64,000 bases of DNA from Rhabdophis nuchalis (GCA_039707465.1 CM077647.1:175019663-175083662); one strand, 5' to 3'; shown: positions 42,154-54,810, counted from the stretch's first letter. Numbers and translations: made by a program. Notes: generated by a model not told the origin, from the letters alone.

Positions 42154-42588
42154 CTGCGCTCAGGTGCTTTGGAGAATAGTTTGACTCCCTCTTCTTTGTG
42201 GGAACTCCTGGAACACTGCTATCACGTCTTCCCTAGTCCTTCTTTTCATTAAACGAGACATTACCCAGTTCCTGCAACCGTTCTTCATATGTTTTAGCCT
42301 CCAGTCCCCTAATCATCTTTGTTGCTGTTCTCTGCACTCTTTTTAGAGTCTCCACGTCTTTTCTACATCGTGGCGACCAAAACTGGATGCAGTATTCCAA
42401 GTGTGGCCTTACCAAGGCATTATAAAGTGGTATTAACACTTCACGTGATCCTGATTCTAACCCTTTGATTACGCAGCTTAGAATTGTGTTGTTTTTTTTT
42501 TATTTATTCATGTTAAAGTCTGTCAAGATCCTTCAGTATCTTAAGTCTATCTTCTGGAATGTTGGCTATTCCTGCCAGTTTGGAACAG
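42154..42588 (-). mobile_element. CR1-type LINE, second copy of the 1979-nt duplication
   Basis: Nearly the same as 40175-40609, including the deletion in the reverse transcriptase and the junction with V2R exon 3. Confidence 0.8.
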
Positions 42589-42829
42589 AGGTTCACGAAG
42601 ATCACCAGCTTCATCAGTGCGTTTCCTACTGTGTGTTTCTTGTAACTCTGGTTTTGGAGATGAACATTCAAATGATTCTTCCCAAATATTCTGCCGAAAC
42701 TCATCTCTGTCGTCTGAAAGAGGTTTGATGGTCTGAAGAAATTCCTTGAAACTTGCAACTGCTGTTGAATGGACAGTGAAGGAAAAAACCGGTCCAGAGT
42801 GGTGCGATAGGTCTCCTTGAATTATAGTA
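42589..42829 (-). pseudogene. V2R-4 relic: exon 2/exon 3 fusion (upstream copy)
   Basis: A short exon-2 piece (YYNSR.., with a 2-nt frameshift, 42829-42789) runs straight into late exon 3 (42788-42589, '[20 protein letters not shown]'). It ends at a CR1 fragment. Confidence 0.8.
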
Positions 42830-43035
42830 CTCTTGCCTCACTACCAAGTCAACCCTTGTTCTTTAGCTGTTTCCTTCCTCTGGCAATGCACACACTGGGA
42901 ACAGCTGTTCTTCTGCCCCACTGATGTCTGACTAATGTAAAGAAAATGTTTATTCCCCTGTAACTAAGAACATTTGAAAAATTGATTAGAAATAAAGCAT
43001 ACTTTTATACTGAGAACCTGTTACTATTACATAGC

Positions 43036-43262
43036 AAAAGCACTTAGACTTATACACTGGTTCATAGTACTTTTACGGCCCTCTCTAAGTGGTTTACAGA
43101 GTCAGCCTATGGCCCCCAACAATCGGAATCCTCATTTTACACACCTTGGAAGGCTGAGTCAAACTTGAGCCTGGTGTTATTCAATCTGCCAAATTTTGGC
43201 AGCCAGCAGTGAGCAGAAGCAGTCTGCCATACGTGACTCTAACTGCTTTGCCACCGTGGCTC
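43036..43262 (-). mobile_element. tRNA-derived SINE in V2R-4 intron 1
   Basis: Same SINE and position as in V2R-2, V2R-3 and V2R-5, more diverged. Confidence 0.7.
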
Positions 43263-43310
43263 AAGCAATTTTGGGGAAACTGATATAAAATTAGAAAAAA
43301 GAATCCTTAC

Positions 43311-43507
43311 TTTGGTGTGTCATCAGATGTTAGACAAGGATGTTCCTTTAAATTCATTTCAAAAAGATTGTAATAGGTGTGGGAGACTATCCCACCCATG
43401 ATGAGGTCCCCAGGTTGGTACCACTCATGTGGAAAAGGGAAAGCATCCCTCGCAGGGCAGCTCAACATCCCTATTTTCTTCACCAGAAATATCAGGAGGA
43501 GCAACAT
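43311..43507 (-). pseudogene. V2R-4 exon 1 (open, but its gene is broken)
   Basis: 197 nt from the ATG at 43507 (G at -3) to an AA|gtaagg donor. It reads [20 protein letters not shown].. then 'PHEWYQPGDLIMGGI'. It is undamaged, but no complete exon 2 follows. Confidence 0.85.
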
Positions 43508-43930
43508 CTCCACTCTTGAAAATGTCTCTGACTTTCATCCTATCCTACAGGAAAGATTGTATTATTCCAATAGCTAATCCAGCGATTAGCTCAAGTTTTA
43601 TATCTGAAAGTGCACCTAATAAGAAAACCCACCATTGTCTATTTGAAGGTCTAGGAGAGTGGAATTTGGTGTCTTGAATAGCATCAGAGATTGAAGAGAT
43701 ATTCCGGCAGAGGAGAACAGAGGGAGGAAACCTGTAGCAATGACTCTGACCCACAGCCGTTGTTATCCTTGTGCCCATCTCCCAGGGGTTCAAGATACAT
43801 TGATTGTTGTTGAATTGAAATAACCTTTGAGGTATTTGCCTAGTTCAGAAAACATGGAGGTTCCTGTACAAGATAATTACTTAGTTTTTAATGAGAGAAT
43901 AAGTGGCCAATATTTAAATGTTTTTTTTTA
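43508..43930 (-). promoter_or_regulatory. Conserved 5' flank of V2R-4 pseudogene
   Basis: The block is still recognisable ahead of the broken gene ('gaggaaacctgtagcaatga', 'gttgaattgaaata'), with more changes than the intact copies. Confidence 0.4.
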
Positions 43931-44399
43931 AATGAGCACTTGCTAATAAAATGTACAGAGGGGGAATTTGTAATACAAGATACACAGGCTATTTGAAGAA
44001 CAATCTCTTTCTGATAACATCCATGTGATCCAGTAGAGCAGAGAGACAGGAAATCTTGTGGGTCCTCTCTCTTAAGTGATATCATCTGGTAGGACTCAGA
44101 GGAAGTGACTTCTTTGTGATGGCTCCCTCCCTCTAGAACATCATTCACACAGAGATTAGATTATCCCCCCTTTGACTCTGTTTTGCAAAGCTCTGAGTGC
44201 CTGTTTTGCTAATAGTCCTTTGGAACCCAGAGTGGCTCATCTGATGGATTGTTATCTCCAAGGGTTGTGTTTTTATTGTTTGTATATTGGGTTTTTATTT
44301 TCTGTAAGCAGCTCAGCGAAACAGAAAGTGATTGGGTGGCATTCTCTTAAATGAATAAATTGGTATACATTCTCTTAAACAAATAAATACAATGCCCTA
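43931..44399. other. Spacer upstream of V2R-4 with an empty LINE site
   Basis: No gene seen. 44340-44395 matches both flanks of the LINE at 28927-29518 but lacks the LINE. Confidence 0.5.
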
Positions 44400-44890
44400 C
44401 AATGTTTTGTATTTTTCTGGTTATAAGTCACAACTGATTATAAGATGCAGCTAAACTTAGAAAAGGAAAAAAAAAAACAAAAAATTTGATCTCTGACTTG
44501 CTGCAGAGTTTGACTCCCAGTTGATATCAGAGTAGTTAATGTCTCCCATTACCACTGTGATATGTTCTACATACGTTTATTAATTGATTAACAAAGAGTT
44601 CATCTATTCCTTCTGCTTGGTTGTGTGCCCTGTAGTATATGCCTATATTAGTGTCATTTCCCCCCTTTTATATTGACTCGTATGTATTCTAGAAGGTTAT
44701 CAACCTTGGTTTTGTCTGTTTCTGTAGAGATGTAGTAATCTTATTTGTATGTATGTATGTATGTATGTATGTATGTATGTATGTATGTATGTATCTATTG
44801 CACCTCCTGTTTCATTAGTTCTGTTTCTTCTGAATAGTTTGTATCCTTCCCGCATGATTTTCATCCAACCAAGTTTCAGTAATGGCAAAT
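44400..44890 (-). mobile_element. CR1 endonuclease-domain fragment, uninterrupted
   Basis: The minus strand carries 'DNLLEYIRVNIKGGNDTNIG' and 'IYYRA', as in the split fragment at 29540-30500, but without the inserted LINE. A TATG array lies inside it. Confidence 0.55.
44746..44794. repeat. (TATG)n microsatellite
   Basis: About 49 nt of TATG units. Confidence 0.95.
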
Positions 44891-45467
44891 ATATCATGTA
44901 CTAATACTTCAAGACTTGGGTAGATAGTAGGGGCTTTGCTCTTGGTTGTTTTCTTCTAAGAGTGGCATGTTTCCATTGGTCTTGTTCTTTGGGTACATAT
45001 ATGTAAGCTGGGTTTTCTTACGGAAGCTGTTTGTTCCCTAATGTGTTTCAGTGTATTGGTTCTCTTCTTTCTGTTCATATATGGGCTCATCACTATATTT
45101 AGAAGCGGTTGTTAATCTTGATGTCACTCTCTTGATAAAGTTTGCAAGCAGAGAGAGGTATATGTTTTGAGCTGAATTTCAGCAGATTTTCTTTAAAAAT
45201 GCCACACTTCTTGTATGATCCTACAACAATTGTATGATCATTGGTCAACATACACTTTGAATAAAACATGAGACAGAAAGAAAAATGCATTTCTTTTCAT
45301 TTCACTACATTTCCCATATTACTCATATTTGATAACAGGTTGCTTGGGAAATACATGTATTGGTAGAGTGAAACATACATAAGATCCATATAACTTTCCC
45401 ACAAAAAGAAGTCTTTCTATTCCTTTTTTTTAACTCTTCTGCTCAGCCGGAAGGATCACATGGGACA

Positions 45468-46366
45468 CTAATTCCTCTTTGTGAGTTGCTCTCTGTGGTT
45501 GAGATCAGGCCGCAAAACAATGATGTAGCATTTTGGCAGGAATATGCATCCCAGTAATGCAGCACTGGAGGCCAAAATAGAGAAGACCTCCACAGCTACC
45601 ATGGCTTTTCCTTTTGTGCTCAGATAGGCTGGAAAGAAGGAGATCCACACACTGCAAAAGGCCAACATGCTGAAGGTGATGAACTTGGCTTCGTTAAAGC
45701 TGTCAGGTAATTTACGGGCAAGGAAAGCCACAATAAAGCTGGCAATGGCCAAGATACCCATGTAGCCCAAGACACAGTAGAAGAAGAAAGCTGACCCCTC
45801 ATTGCACTGCAAAATCATTTCTTGGAGCTCTGAGCGCATGTCCAACTCTGGGAATGGGGGAGATGTTGACAACCAAATTATACAGATACATAATTGTAAC
45901 AGAGAGCATGAGAGGACAATAGAAAAGGCTAATCTTTTCCCCACCCATTTCCTCATGTGAGATCCTGGTTTAGTGGCCATGAAAGCCACAACTACAGTGA
46001 TAGTTTTGGCCAGTACACTAGAAATAGCCACTGAGAAGGTGATGCCAAAAGTTGATTGTCGGAGAAGGCAGGTCACTTTGCCAGGTTGGCTGAGGAACAA
46101 CAAAGAGGAGAGAAAACAGAGCAGAAGGCAGACAAGCATCGTGTAGGTGAGGGACCTGTTGTTGGCTTTGACAATGGGAGTATTCCTATACTTAATAAAA
46201 GTTCCAAGTACCCAAGAGGTGAAGAAGAAGAAACAAAGAGCTGCTGAGGATAAACCAATTCCTAAAGTTTCTTCAAAAGTTAGAAAGACCAGCAGTTTCA
46301 GGTTACATCCTTTCTTTTCTTTATTTGGATAATGATCTTCTGAACAATCAAAGCAATTTTTCATAT
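45468..46366 (-). CDS. V2R-5 exon 6 (seven-helix domain and stop)
   Basis: 899 nt. It begins [20 protein letters not shown] and has '[11 protein letters not shown]' and '[15 protein letters not shown]'. It ends '[19 protein letters not shown]', the same tail as V2R-2. Confidence 0.93.
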
Positions 46367-49300
46367 CTGGAAGAAAAGTAAAGCAGTTTTACATCTACAA
46401 GATGATAACCTGGCATTTTCAGCATTTATTTATAAGAGGGAGTCCCTTGTGGACCATGGCACAACTGTGTTGTACAGTAGAAGCCATTGTATAGCAGTAC
46501 AGTAGAAGCCATTTGAAGGTACAACAGGATGTATTGTATTAAAACACACCCCCCAAAGGGCATTAGGAATGTCTTAACCCCTTCATTTTTGTTTCCAGAG
46601 AGGAAGTCAGCTGTTTACCAGGTTCGGTTGAAATTGTTCAAGGCATTCTAGACATATACTGGAACATACACACACAGACACACACACACACACACACACA
46701 GAGAGAGAGAGCGAGCGCGCACAATTTTTTATATAACTTGATGCATTCTATAATACTCAAAATCAGCTTATTAATCTTATGTAAGTAACAAACTACTAAC
46801 AAGTAATCATTAATTTTTGTTTAAGTCTAATGAAAAATGGTAAAATTTCTACCCTACCATTTTGGTTTGAAATCTTCCCTTCTGGGCATGGAACACAGTC
46901 ATAGCAGCAGAACTGATCCCCCTCAATCGCTTTCTTCCAGGATCCAGGGAAACAGGGGTCACTGCATCGAGAATGTGGAGGAACCTGGTGATAAGCACAA
47001 AAGGTTTTGAAAGGGGAGATTTTTAAAACACTTCATAATATTTATCCTTTATATAGAGAAATTATTTTTGACTTCCCAAAAGAATAATGAATTTATCAAC
47101 TTCATCACAAAATTAAAAAGATGTAGAAACCACAGTGATGCAGAAAAGGTCCTGTTTGAAGAACAGGGTGGGAAAATAATAACCTTTGGTGACAAACTCA
47201 TGGAAACATGGACACTCAAATGGAAATGCAAACCAAATATGCAAACATGGCTTTTGTATTGTAATGTCATTTTGTCAATTTGATGCGTGCTTGATCATCA
47301 AAAACATTTGAAAGGAACAATCTATTCTTTCTTTAAAATCCAGGAATCAGATTTTGAAAGAGACTAGGTTCAATATGGCATCATAATGGATTAAGACACA
47401 GACAATTCACTAATCTGACACCTGGTTAAAAGCTGGACTCCAGACAATCACATCTTCATCGATCCATAATTCCTTCCCTTTTGGAGCCTCTAGATCAAGC
47501 TTTCCAACTCTAACTCTCTGAAAGGATCTGTTTGGAAAAGTGATCATGTTGGTGATGTCAAATCCACCAGTTGCTTCCCCTCTTTCATTCAGGAACACTC
47601 TCTCCCCAGCTGAATTGTTGAAAGAAATGCCTTGAAGAAATGGATGGAGCTAATTGAAAGAGAATAGAAGAGAGAGGGAATCAATAGGAATATAACAACT
47701 TAGAAATTTTATAATCAATGTTGTATCGAAATATATATGTCCACTCTATTATTTATTTGATATTATTTTAAGCAAGCATAACAATGAACAGAAACCGAAT
47801 GGAAATAGGCTTGTGGAATTATGTTTCTTTATCCAATTAAGTTTACTAAAAACAACTATTTCAAGTCAGATAATATATAATATTTACTCATTGGTACAAA
47901 GCTATTTGAGAGTCAAAGGTCTGATTAATTTCCAGATTTTAGAATTTGAGAGACAAGCTTTCTTTAATGGATAAATGAGAGTTAGTGACTGCTGCAAACA
48001 TAGGGTTATTTCTTACAATGCATGCCCTATTTAAAAAGGGCCTACTATCCCTCTAAATATCCTATGGAGACAGAAAATTCAGCTTATGACTGAAGAAGAG
48101 AGAGGAAATCGATACCAATATAACAGAAAAGAAAACATCATAATCAAGCTTCATTCACTCATTTTTCATATTCCAATAACTATTATTAAATATCTACACT
48201 TAGAAATTTGATCATCAATCTTGCATAAAAATATACATGTACATTCCATTATGTATTTGATATTATTTTAAGTAAAGATATTATTTTATTTTAAGTAAAG
48301 ATAGGAATGAACTAAAGCAGAATGAAAATAGGCTTTTGGATTTAGGTAATCATTTCTGTTTCATGTCTACTACTTAAGCAACTAATTCAAGATAGATCAA
48401 ATCTACTCTTTCCTCATTGGTACAAAGCTCTTTGAGAGTCTGATTAATTTCTTTTAGCCACATTTTAGAATCTGAGACTTAAGCATTCTCTGACAGATAA
48501 ATGAGAAAAAGAGGCTATTGGAAACATAGAGCTGTTTAAAACTATGCATGCCACATCTAAGAAGGGCCACCACTTCATTCCTCGAAATATCTGATAGGAG
48601 GCAGAAAGCTCAGCTTGTCATTCAGGAAAGGTTCATGAGCCACGCCAATAGTTCTTAGCAAATTGATCATTTTTGGAAGAGACAAGAAAAAGTAATGTAA
48701 ATTATCATTTTAACTAACACTTATTGTGCAACCTCTGGTGATTTATTTAATAACTATTGACAGCTAATCTATGTTTTGTGTAGGAGCTCCTGGATGATCA
48801 GAATAGCAGAATACCTAAATGACAAAACAACAACACAACTTCACAGAATTGGTAGGGACATTTGAGGTCTTCTAGTCCACCACCCTGGTCAAGGAGAATA
48901 TCCTAAACCAATTTAGAGACTCCAACCTCTTCATAAAAATCTCTAGTTAGGTAGCACCCATAATTGCTAAAGGCACATGTTTTTATACTAATTCATTGTA
49001 CCTTATTTCTATGTTTTTCTCATACTTACGTTGATTCCATATGCAGAAAATATTAAGACTTTCCAAATGGGGTTCAAAAGATAATTCTACATCAAACTGC
49101 TCATTGAAATAAAAGAATAGTCCAGTGCAAAGGGAATACCTGCCAAGGCTGCAGCTGTGGAAGATCAAAGTTTTTACCCATCATGGTTTTCCTCCTATTG
49201 AACCTCAACATGTGTAGAGCCTGCAACGCATGAGCCACAGCATAAACAGCATTGTAGATGCTGTAGCTTTGGCCAGTCATTTCCATTTCAAATACAGGTG

Positions 49301-52300
49301 CAGGAAGATCTTCCAGCTTCATCTCCTGAGTGCATTTCCTACTGTGTGTTTCTTGTAACTCTAGATTTGGAATTGAACACTCAAATGCCTGCTCCCAAAC
49401 ATTCTGCCGAAACCCATCTCTGTCGTCTGAAAGTGGATTGATGGTCTGAAGAAATTCCTTGAAACCTGCAACTGCTGTTGAATGAACAGTGAAGGAAAGA
49501 GCCCCATGGAACATCTGGAGATCCCATGCAATTTGTACACCTGAGAGTATAAAATCAATCTGTGCAGTCATGATCCAAACCTTTCTAAATAAGGCAATTT
49601 CCTTGCTTTCAGGATCACTCGTAAATGTTACAAATCTTAGCCATATAATTGTCCAGGCTTCTCCATAGAGAAGAAACACATTGGCTTTGCTATTTATCAT
49701 ATTAATGGAAATAATGGAGATGGTTTGATAAAATTCTGGGAATCTTTCCAAGTGGAGTTGTTGAGCAAGCCTTTGTATAAATGCTGAGCAGATGCCGTTC
49801 TGGGCAAGTAAGGGCTGCATTTTCTGTAAGAAATTTTCTCCATTGTTGTTATCAACAGAAAATATCCCAATCCATGTCCAGCTGAAATGATGAAGCAATT
49901 GGACAATCCCAATGTACTGCTGGTTCTCTTTGGGGACCATGAAATAAAGTGAAGAGAGCTTCCTGGTCTGAAATTCCTCCTGAGATAATGTGCCATATGT
50001 CAGCTAAAAGAAAGTCCAGTAGTTTTCACTTGAATCTCTAGATATAATTTACTTTCCTCTCTTATTTTAATATAAAATATAGTCAAGGAACATTCTTGTC
50101 CTAGCATTCTTTTATGAATATAGTAACAGATTTCTTGGATTAGAAGACCACCAAGGTCCCTCCAACTATGTTATTCTGAGGATGTTCTCATTGCATGAAA
50201 ATATTTCAAACACATGATCAATTGTTTTAACAGAAGCCATTCAAATCTTCTCCCACGTATGGAATCACCCCGATACTTCCTATAACTTGCAATGGTAGTT
50301 TCAGGAAAGAATGCTAAGTAGTAGCATTCAATTTTTACAGAATATCTTAAGCCTAATTTCTGATGCCCATTAATTATTCTGCAACTACCATAAGATTAAG
50401 AATTTTATTCTCAACCCCTTCAGAACTTACTTGTGGAATCTTGAAGAATCCTACAATTTCAGCTATATAAAATGATGCAACAAAATCCAGTCCCCCAATG
50501 ATGGCCATGAGATTCTTCTGGTTATCACATTTGTAGTTAGGGACAAATTCCTGGGATTTGAAAAGCAGGTCCAGAGTGGTGCGATAGGTCATCCTTGAAT
50601 CATAGTAACTGTCATAAATGTGGAACCCAAGAGTGACATTAGGTAAGATGTGGGAGTCCTCATTGATCTCCTTCACAGCAAAAGCCAAGGCGAGGATATG
50701 CTGGTAGAATTTGATTAATACACTGCAAATGATTTAAATATCCCAGTTGAAAAAGGAAGTTGGCAAATTCTCCTAAGGTGGCATCATTTTTATATGAAAG
50801 AACAAACATTTCTTTCTCTGATGAAGGTAGGAAAGTAATAGGTTTTCTAAAATACTGAATAATTTGTACACAGTTCAGATTTGCTTTTCTACATTATTTG
50901 CACAATTTGCAACAAATCTGTCATAAGAAATAAAGATAGTGCTTTTTTCATGGGACTCCATTTAGCTACTTAATTTCCCCCCAAAAATGGAATATAAATC
51001 CAACATGTATCAGTCATTTATTATATGGATTTGTTTTTAAGAGTGATAATACAGATTTTTTAAAGAGAACCTTCCCTTAGGCTTACTAAATGTCCTTCAA
51101 AATATGTTTTGCACCTATTCTGACCTAGGCTTCCCAAGAACATGCAGCAAATTTCTGGTCCCAGCAAACACCCCTTTTATTAATGCACTGTGAATTCTGC
51201 TCATTCACAATCAGCAAAGTCTTTCAAGGGAGGTTTAGCAGTCACAGACCTTCTCTGGCTTGGAGAACTGACAGGCTGATGTCTGCAAAACTTGACAAGG
51301 ACTCTCAAAGAGTCAAAAACCAATGAAGCGAACTAATTGTCTCCTGTAAACTCCGTTTACCTTTCGCTCCTCTTTTCTTTCCTCTGGGAGTGGCCATTCA
51401 TTGCCCACCTCTGGCCTTTCCCCAAAGTTGACCCCTGTTCTTTAGCTGTTCCCTTTGTTTGGCAACATGGTGCATGCACACACTGGGAACAGGTTCCAGC
51501 TATTCCTCTGGCCCACTGATGTCTGACTCCTAAGGCAGCTGATAACTGGCATATGGCTCTGTCCCACTCTCTGCCTCCGCCCTCATCAGATCCTTCCCCA
51601 GACTCCAGGACTGGCCCATGTTCCTCCCCAACCTCCTCACTGTCCGAATCTGCTGCCAGTTTTGCTGGCCACTGGGTGGCCACAGCAGCACCAAAGTTTC
51701 ATACCTTATATGACAAACACTTCACTCTAAAGTATTTATTTTTATTTTTTTATTTTATTAAATTTATACCCCGCCCTTCTCCAAATGGACCCAGGGCGTA
51801 AAGAAAATGTTTATTCTCCCGTAACTAAAAACATTTGATAGATAGATTATATATAATGCCTACATTTATAATGAGAACCTTTTACTCTTACATAGCCATA
51901 GCACCTAGACTTTTTTTTTAAGAAGAAAGATATTTTCTTTTCTTAATTATTAAATATATTTCTATGCTTTCAATGTCAAAATGGGTATGATTTTCAGTGG
52001 CTTAAATAGAAAAAAATACAGTATCAAACATATTAAATGCAAAGTGAGAACACAAGATCACTACAACAATACAACGAGAATAAAATGAGAAAAAGTTGCT
52101 GTCTAGTGACACACTACATCACCAACCATATTTCCAATGTCATAATTAGCTGCAGCCAACAGAAATTGTGTCATTTTAATGGACTAATGATCTAAAATCT
52201 GACATAAGTAATGACTTAAGTTGAATCAACTACTGAACAAATTTTCAAGATACATGAACACTTCCATTATGGATTAAACATTTCAAAATGTAATGCCCTC

Positions 52301-54034
52301 TCTACTTAATGGCACAAAAACTTTGTGCCATTAACTTTGTTATGAAGTTATGTATAAGTGAAACTTGAAAAATTAGAATATCGTGCAAAAGTTCATTTAT
52401 TTCAGTAATGCAACTTAAGAGGGGAAACCAATATATGAGCTAAGACTCATTACATCCAAAGCAAGATTTGATTTGTCATAATTGTGATGATTATGGCGTA
52501 CAGCTCATGAAAACCCCAAATCCACATTCTCAGATAATTAGAATATTACATTTCATCAATAAAACAAGGAATGTACCTAGAACAATATCGGACCTCTGAA
52601 AAGTATAATGCTTCAATTGTGGCCTTCAGGTCTTCTGCATTGTTTGGTCTCATGTCTCTCATCTCATCTCAGCTGAAGGCTGCTATTGAAGCATCCTGGT
52701 CTTCCATAACACCTCAGCAGTGCCACAGGCTTATAGCTTCCATGCCACACTGCATTGAGGCAGTAATTGCTGCAAAAGGGGCCCAAACCAAGTACTGAGT
52801 ACATATGCATGCTTATACTTTTCAGAGGTCCAATATTGTTCTATGTACAAGCTTTGTTTTATTGATTGCATGTAATATTCTAATTTTCTGACATTGTGTA
52901 TTTGGGATCCTCATGAGCTGTACACCATAATCATCACAATTATGACAAATCATGGCTTGAACTATCTTGCTTTGCATGTACTGAGTCTTAGCTCATATAT
53001 TAGTTTCACCTTTTAAGTTGCATTACTGAAATAAATGAACTTTTGCACGATATTCTAATTTTTCAAGTTTTACTTGTAGAACCTAAGATGAATACAGGCA
53101 CATTTATTCATTGCTGGCTGTATTTGAGGGCTAGATTCCAAGTACTAACTACAAGTGAGGCTGTTGAACAACTTCTTTAATGTACTATGATCTTGGCATG
53201 TCAGTGTGTATTAATTTCAAGTGGAAACTGAAGTTCAGGAACATTTTGGTGTGTTAGAATGTTGATTCTAGGCATATAGTGATCGAGGGATTTAGAATTC
53301 TGTTTCTTATCTGCTAACTACTCTGTTTCACTTTCTTATGGAAAGTTATTTTCTCTCCCAGCACTTCCTTTATGTTTTTTTGATATTCGTTTTGTTTTGT
53401 ATCAATAATTATTATCATCCTCATCCTCATCCCCCAGGTCCTTGGAAAGAACTCGATGTGTAGAAAAAAAGGCCAAATCCATCTGACTGTATGACCAACC
53501 ATTTAAACAGTTGATGTCAGGCCTTGCACACCCCATATAAGCACTTAGACTTATATACCGCTTCACAGTGCTTCCCAGCCCTCTCCAAGCGATTTGTAAA
53601 GTCAGCTTATTGCCCCCAACAGTATGGCTCCTCATTTTACCCACCTTGGAGGGACGGAAGGCTGAGTCAAACTTGATCCTGGTGAAATTCAATGTGCCAA
53701 TTTTTAGGCAGCCAGCAGTGATCAGAAGGAGCCTGCAGTAGTGCACTCTAACCACTCTGCCACCAAGGCTCAAGCAATTTTGGGGAAACTGATATAAAAT
53801 TAGAAAAAAGAATCCTTACCTCGGTGTGTCATCAGACTTTATACCAGGATGTTCATTAAAATTAATTTCATAAAGATTGTAATAGGTGAGGGACACTATC
53901 CCACCCATGACAAGGTCCCCAGGTAGGTACCACTCGTGTGGAACAGGGAAAGCATCACTCGCAGGGCAGCTCAGAGTCACTATTTTCTTCACCAGGAACA
54001 TCTGGAGAAGCAATATCTTCACTCTTGAAAACAT
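45468..54034 (-). CDS. V2R-5: vomeronasal type-2 receptor, six exons, intact, mosaic
   Basis: A V2R receptor. Exons 54034-53820, 50722-50431, 50003-49140, 47649-47422, 46984-46858 and 46366-45468 join to 2625 nt, open for 874 residues. Exon 1, intron 1 with all its transposons, and most of exon 2 almost match V2R-2 at an offset of 29,201 nt. Exon 3 onward is much more diverged from V2R-2 and partly resembles V2R-3; exon 6 starts NCFDC as in V2R-3. The gene therefore seems assembled by gene conversion or unequal crossing-over with a junction inside exon 2. It has the upstream start codon (MFSRVK..) and an intact reading frame. Confidence 0.9.
46665..46700. repeat. (CA)n microsatellite in V2R-5 intron 5
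   Basis: CA array followed by a GA run, at the shared intron-5 position. Confidence 0.9.
46858..46984 (-). CDS. V2R-5 exon 5 (cysteine-rich linker)
   Basis: 127 nt with conserved boundaries. It reads [14 protein letters not shown].. then '[17 protein letters not shown]'. Confidence 0.9.
47422..47649 (-). CDS. V2R-5 exon 4
   Basis: 228 nt, phase 0 at both ends. It begins [16 protein letters not shown] and ends 'VWSPAFNQ' before a gtgtca donor. Confidence 0.9.
49140..50003 (-). CDS. V2R-5 exon 3 (main ligand-binding exon)
   Basis: 864 nt, open. It begins [18 protein letters not shown] and ends 'LQPWQ'. Its most distinctive stretch is '[15 protein letters not shown]', where V2R-2 has '[15 protein letters not shown]'. 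Confidence 0.92.
50431..50722 (-). CDS. V2R-5 exon 2
   Basis: 292 nt. Its first part matches V2R-2 ('[20 protein letters not shown]'), '[12 protein letters not shown]' matches V2R-3, then '[17 protein letters not shown]' matches V2R-2 again. Downstream, intron 2 looks like V2R-3. Confidence 0.92.
51116..51701 (-). mobile_element. LTR-element-like fragment with acidic ORF, V2R-5 intron 1
   Basis: Copy of 21915-22500 in the duplicated core; the open frame is the same residue for residue. Confidence 0.4.
52355..53076 (+). mobile_element. Internally deleted Tc1/mariner transposon, V2R-5 intron 1
   Basis: Copy of 23154-23875 with the same TA flanks and transposase C-terminal remnant. Confidence 0.85.
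53536..53771 (-). mobile_element. tRNA-derived SINE in V2R-5 intron 1
   Basis: Copy of 24335-24570; the A-box-like 'ggcagagtggttagagtgc' is kept. Confidence 0.75.
53820..54034 (-). CDS. V2R-5 exon 1 (start and signal peptide)
   Basis: 215 nt from the ATG at 54034 to an AG|gtaagg donor. It begins [17 protein letters not shown]. Only two residues differ from V2R-2 (Ala for Val in 'CPASDAF', and 'DDTPR' for 'DDAPR'). Confidence 0.85.
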
Positions 54035-54460
54035 CTCTCTCTTTCATCCTATTCTACAATAAAAGTTGTATTAGTCCAATAGCTAATCCAGTGATTAATT
54101 CAAGGTTTATGTCTGAGAGTGCATCTCAATCAAAAAATCCACCATTGGGTATTGGGAGATACACGAGAGTGCAAATTTGTATCTTGAATAGCACCAGGGT
54201 TTGGACAGTTACTCTGGCAGCGGAGAACAGAGGGAGGAAATCTGTAGCAATGTCTGACACACAGCCATTATTATCCATGTGCCAATCTCCCTGGGGTTCA
54301 AGAAACATTGATTGCTGTTGAATTGAAATAAGCCTTCTGTGCAGTCTTTGATGCTTCTGCCTAGTGTAGAAAATATGATGATTCCTGTAGGAGATGATTA
54401 CTTTGTTTTTGATGAGAGAATAACTGGCCAATTTTTAAATGCTCATTTGCTAACAAAATG
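54035..54460 (-). promoter_or_regulatory. Conserved 5' flank of V2R-5
   Basis: Nearly identical to the V2R-2 block; part of the duplicated core. Confidence 0.45.
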
Positions 54461-54646
54461 TACAGAGAGGAATTTGCAATACAGAATTGCTTCATTTTTG
54501 AATTGTATGTTATTTTTTTACAATGAATAATAAATGCAGTTCACTTTCCTTTGCCTAGCACTGAGATGCATTGCTATTTTGACATCCCCTCATTTTAAGA
54601 AATTTTGTATGATTTCCTTTGAAATTCCCCTAGAGGGAGATGAAAG

Positions 54647-54810
54647 AAGAAGAAATTTTCTCCACTGTTGTTTTCAACAGCAAAAATCCTATTCCACGTC
54701 CACCTGAATTCATGAAGCAGTTGGATAATCCCAATGCACCTATAGTCCTCTTGAAATAAAATGAAGAGAGTTTACCGTTCCGAAATTCCACTTTGTCTAA
54801 TGAGCCATAT
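54647..54810 (-). pseudogene. Decayed V2R exon-3 fragment (copy 2)
   Basis: Near-identical copy of the fragment at 25446-25608, upstream of V2R-5 and carried by the segmental duplication. The neighbouring AATAG array is 30 nt shorter here. Confidence 0.75.

Larger units (their letters stand above)
40610..43507 (-). pseudogene. V2R-4: broken vomeronasal type-2 receptor
   Basis: Remains of a V2R gene between V2R-3 and V2R-5. Exon 1 (43507-43311) is intact, with the start [11 protein letters not shown] and a proper donor. Beyond it lie two separate relics in which part of exon 2 is fused to part of exon 3 by deletion: one at about 42829-42589, one at 41272-40610. In the second, exon 2 runs to 'GGLDF' and joins exon 3 at 'KWT' followed by TAG; more stops and an internal deletion follow. 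Each relic's exon 3 ends at the same CR1 sequence, and the [CR1 plus exon 3] block is repeated at an offset of 1979 nt, so the gene was hit by a LINE and then partly duplicated. Exons 4-6 are missing. Confidence 0.85.

Noticed and set aside
43311..43507. V2R-4 exon 1 as the first exon of a working gene
   Set aside because: The only exon-2 sequences downstream before V2R-3 are truncated and fused to broken exon 3.
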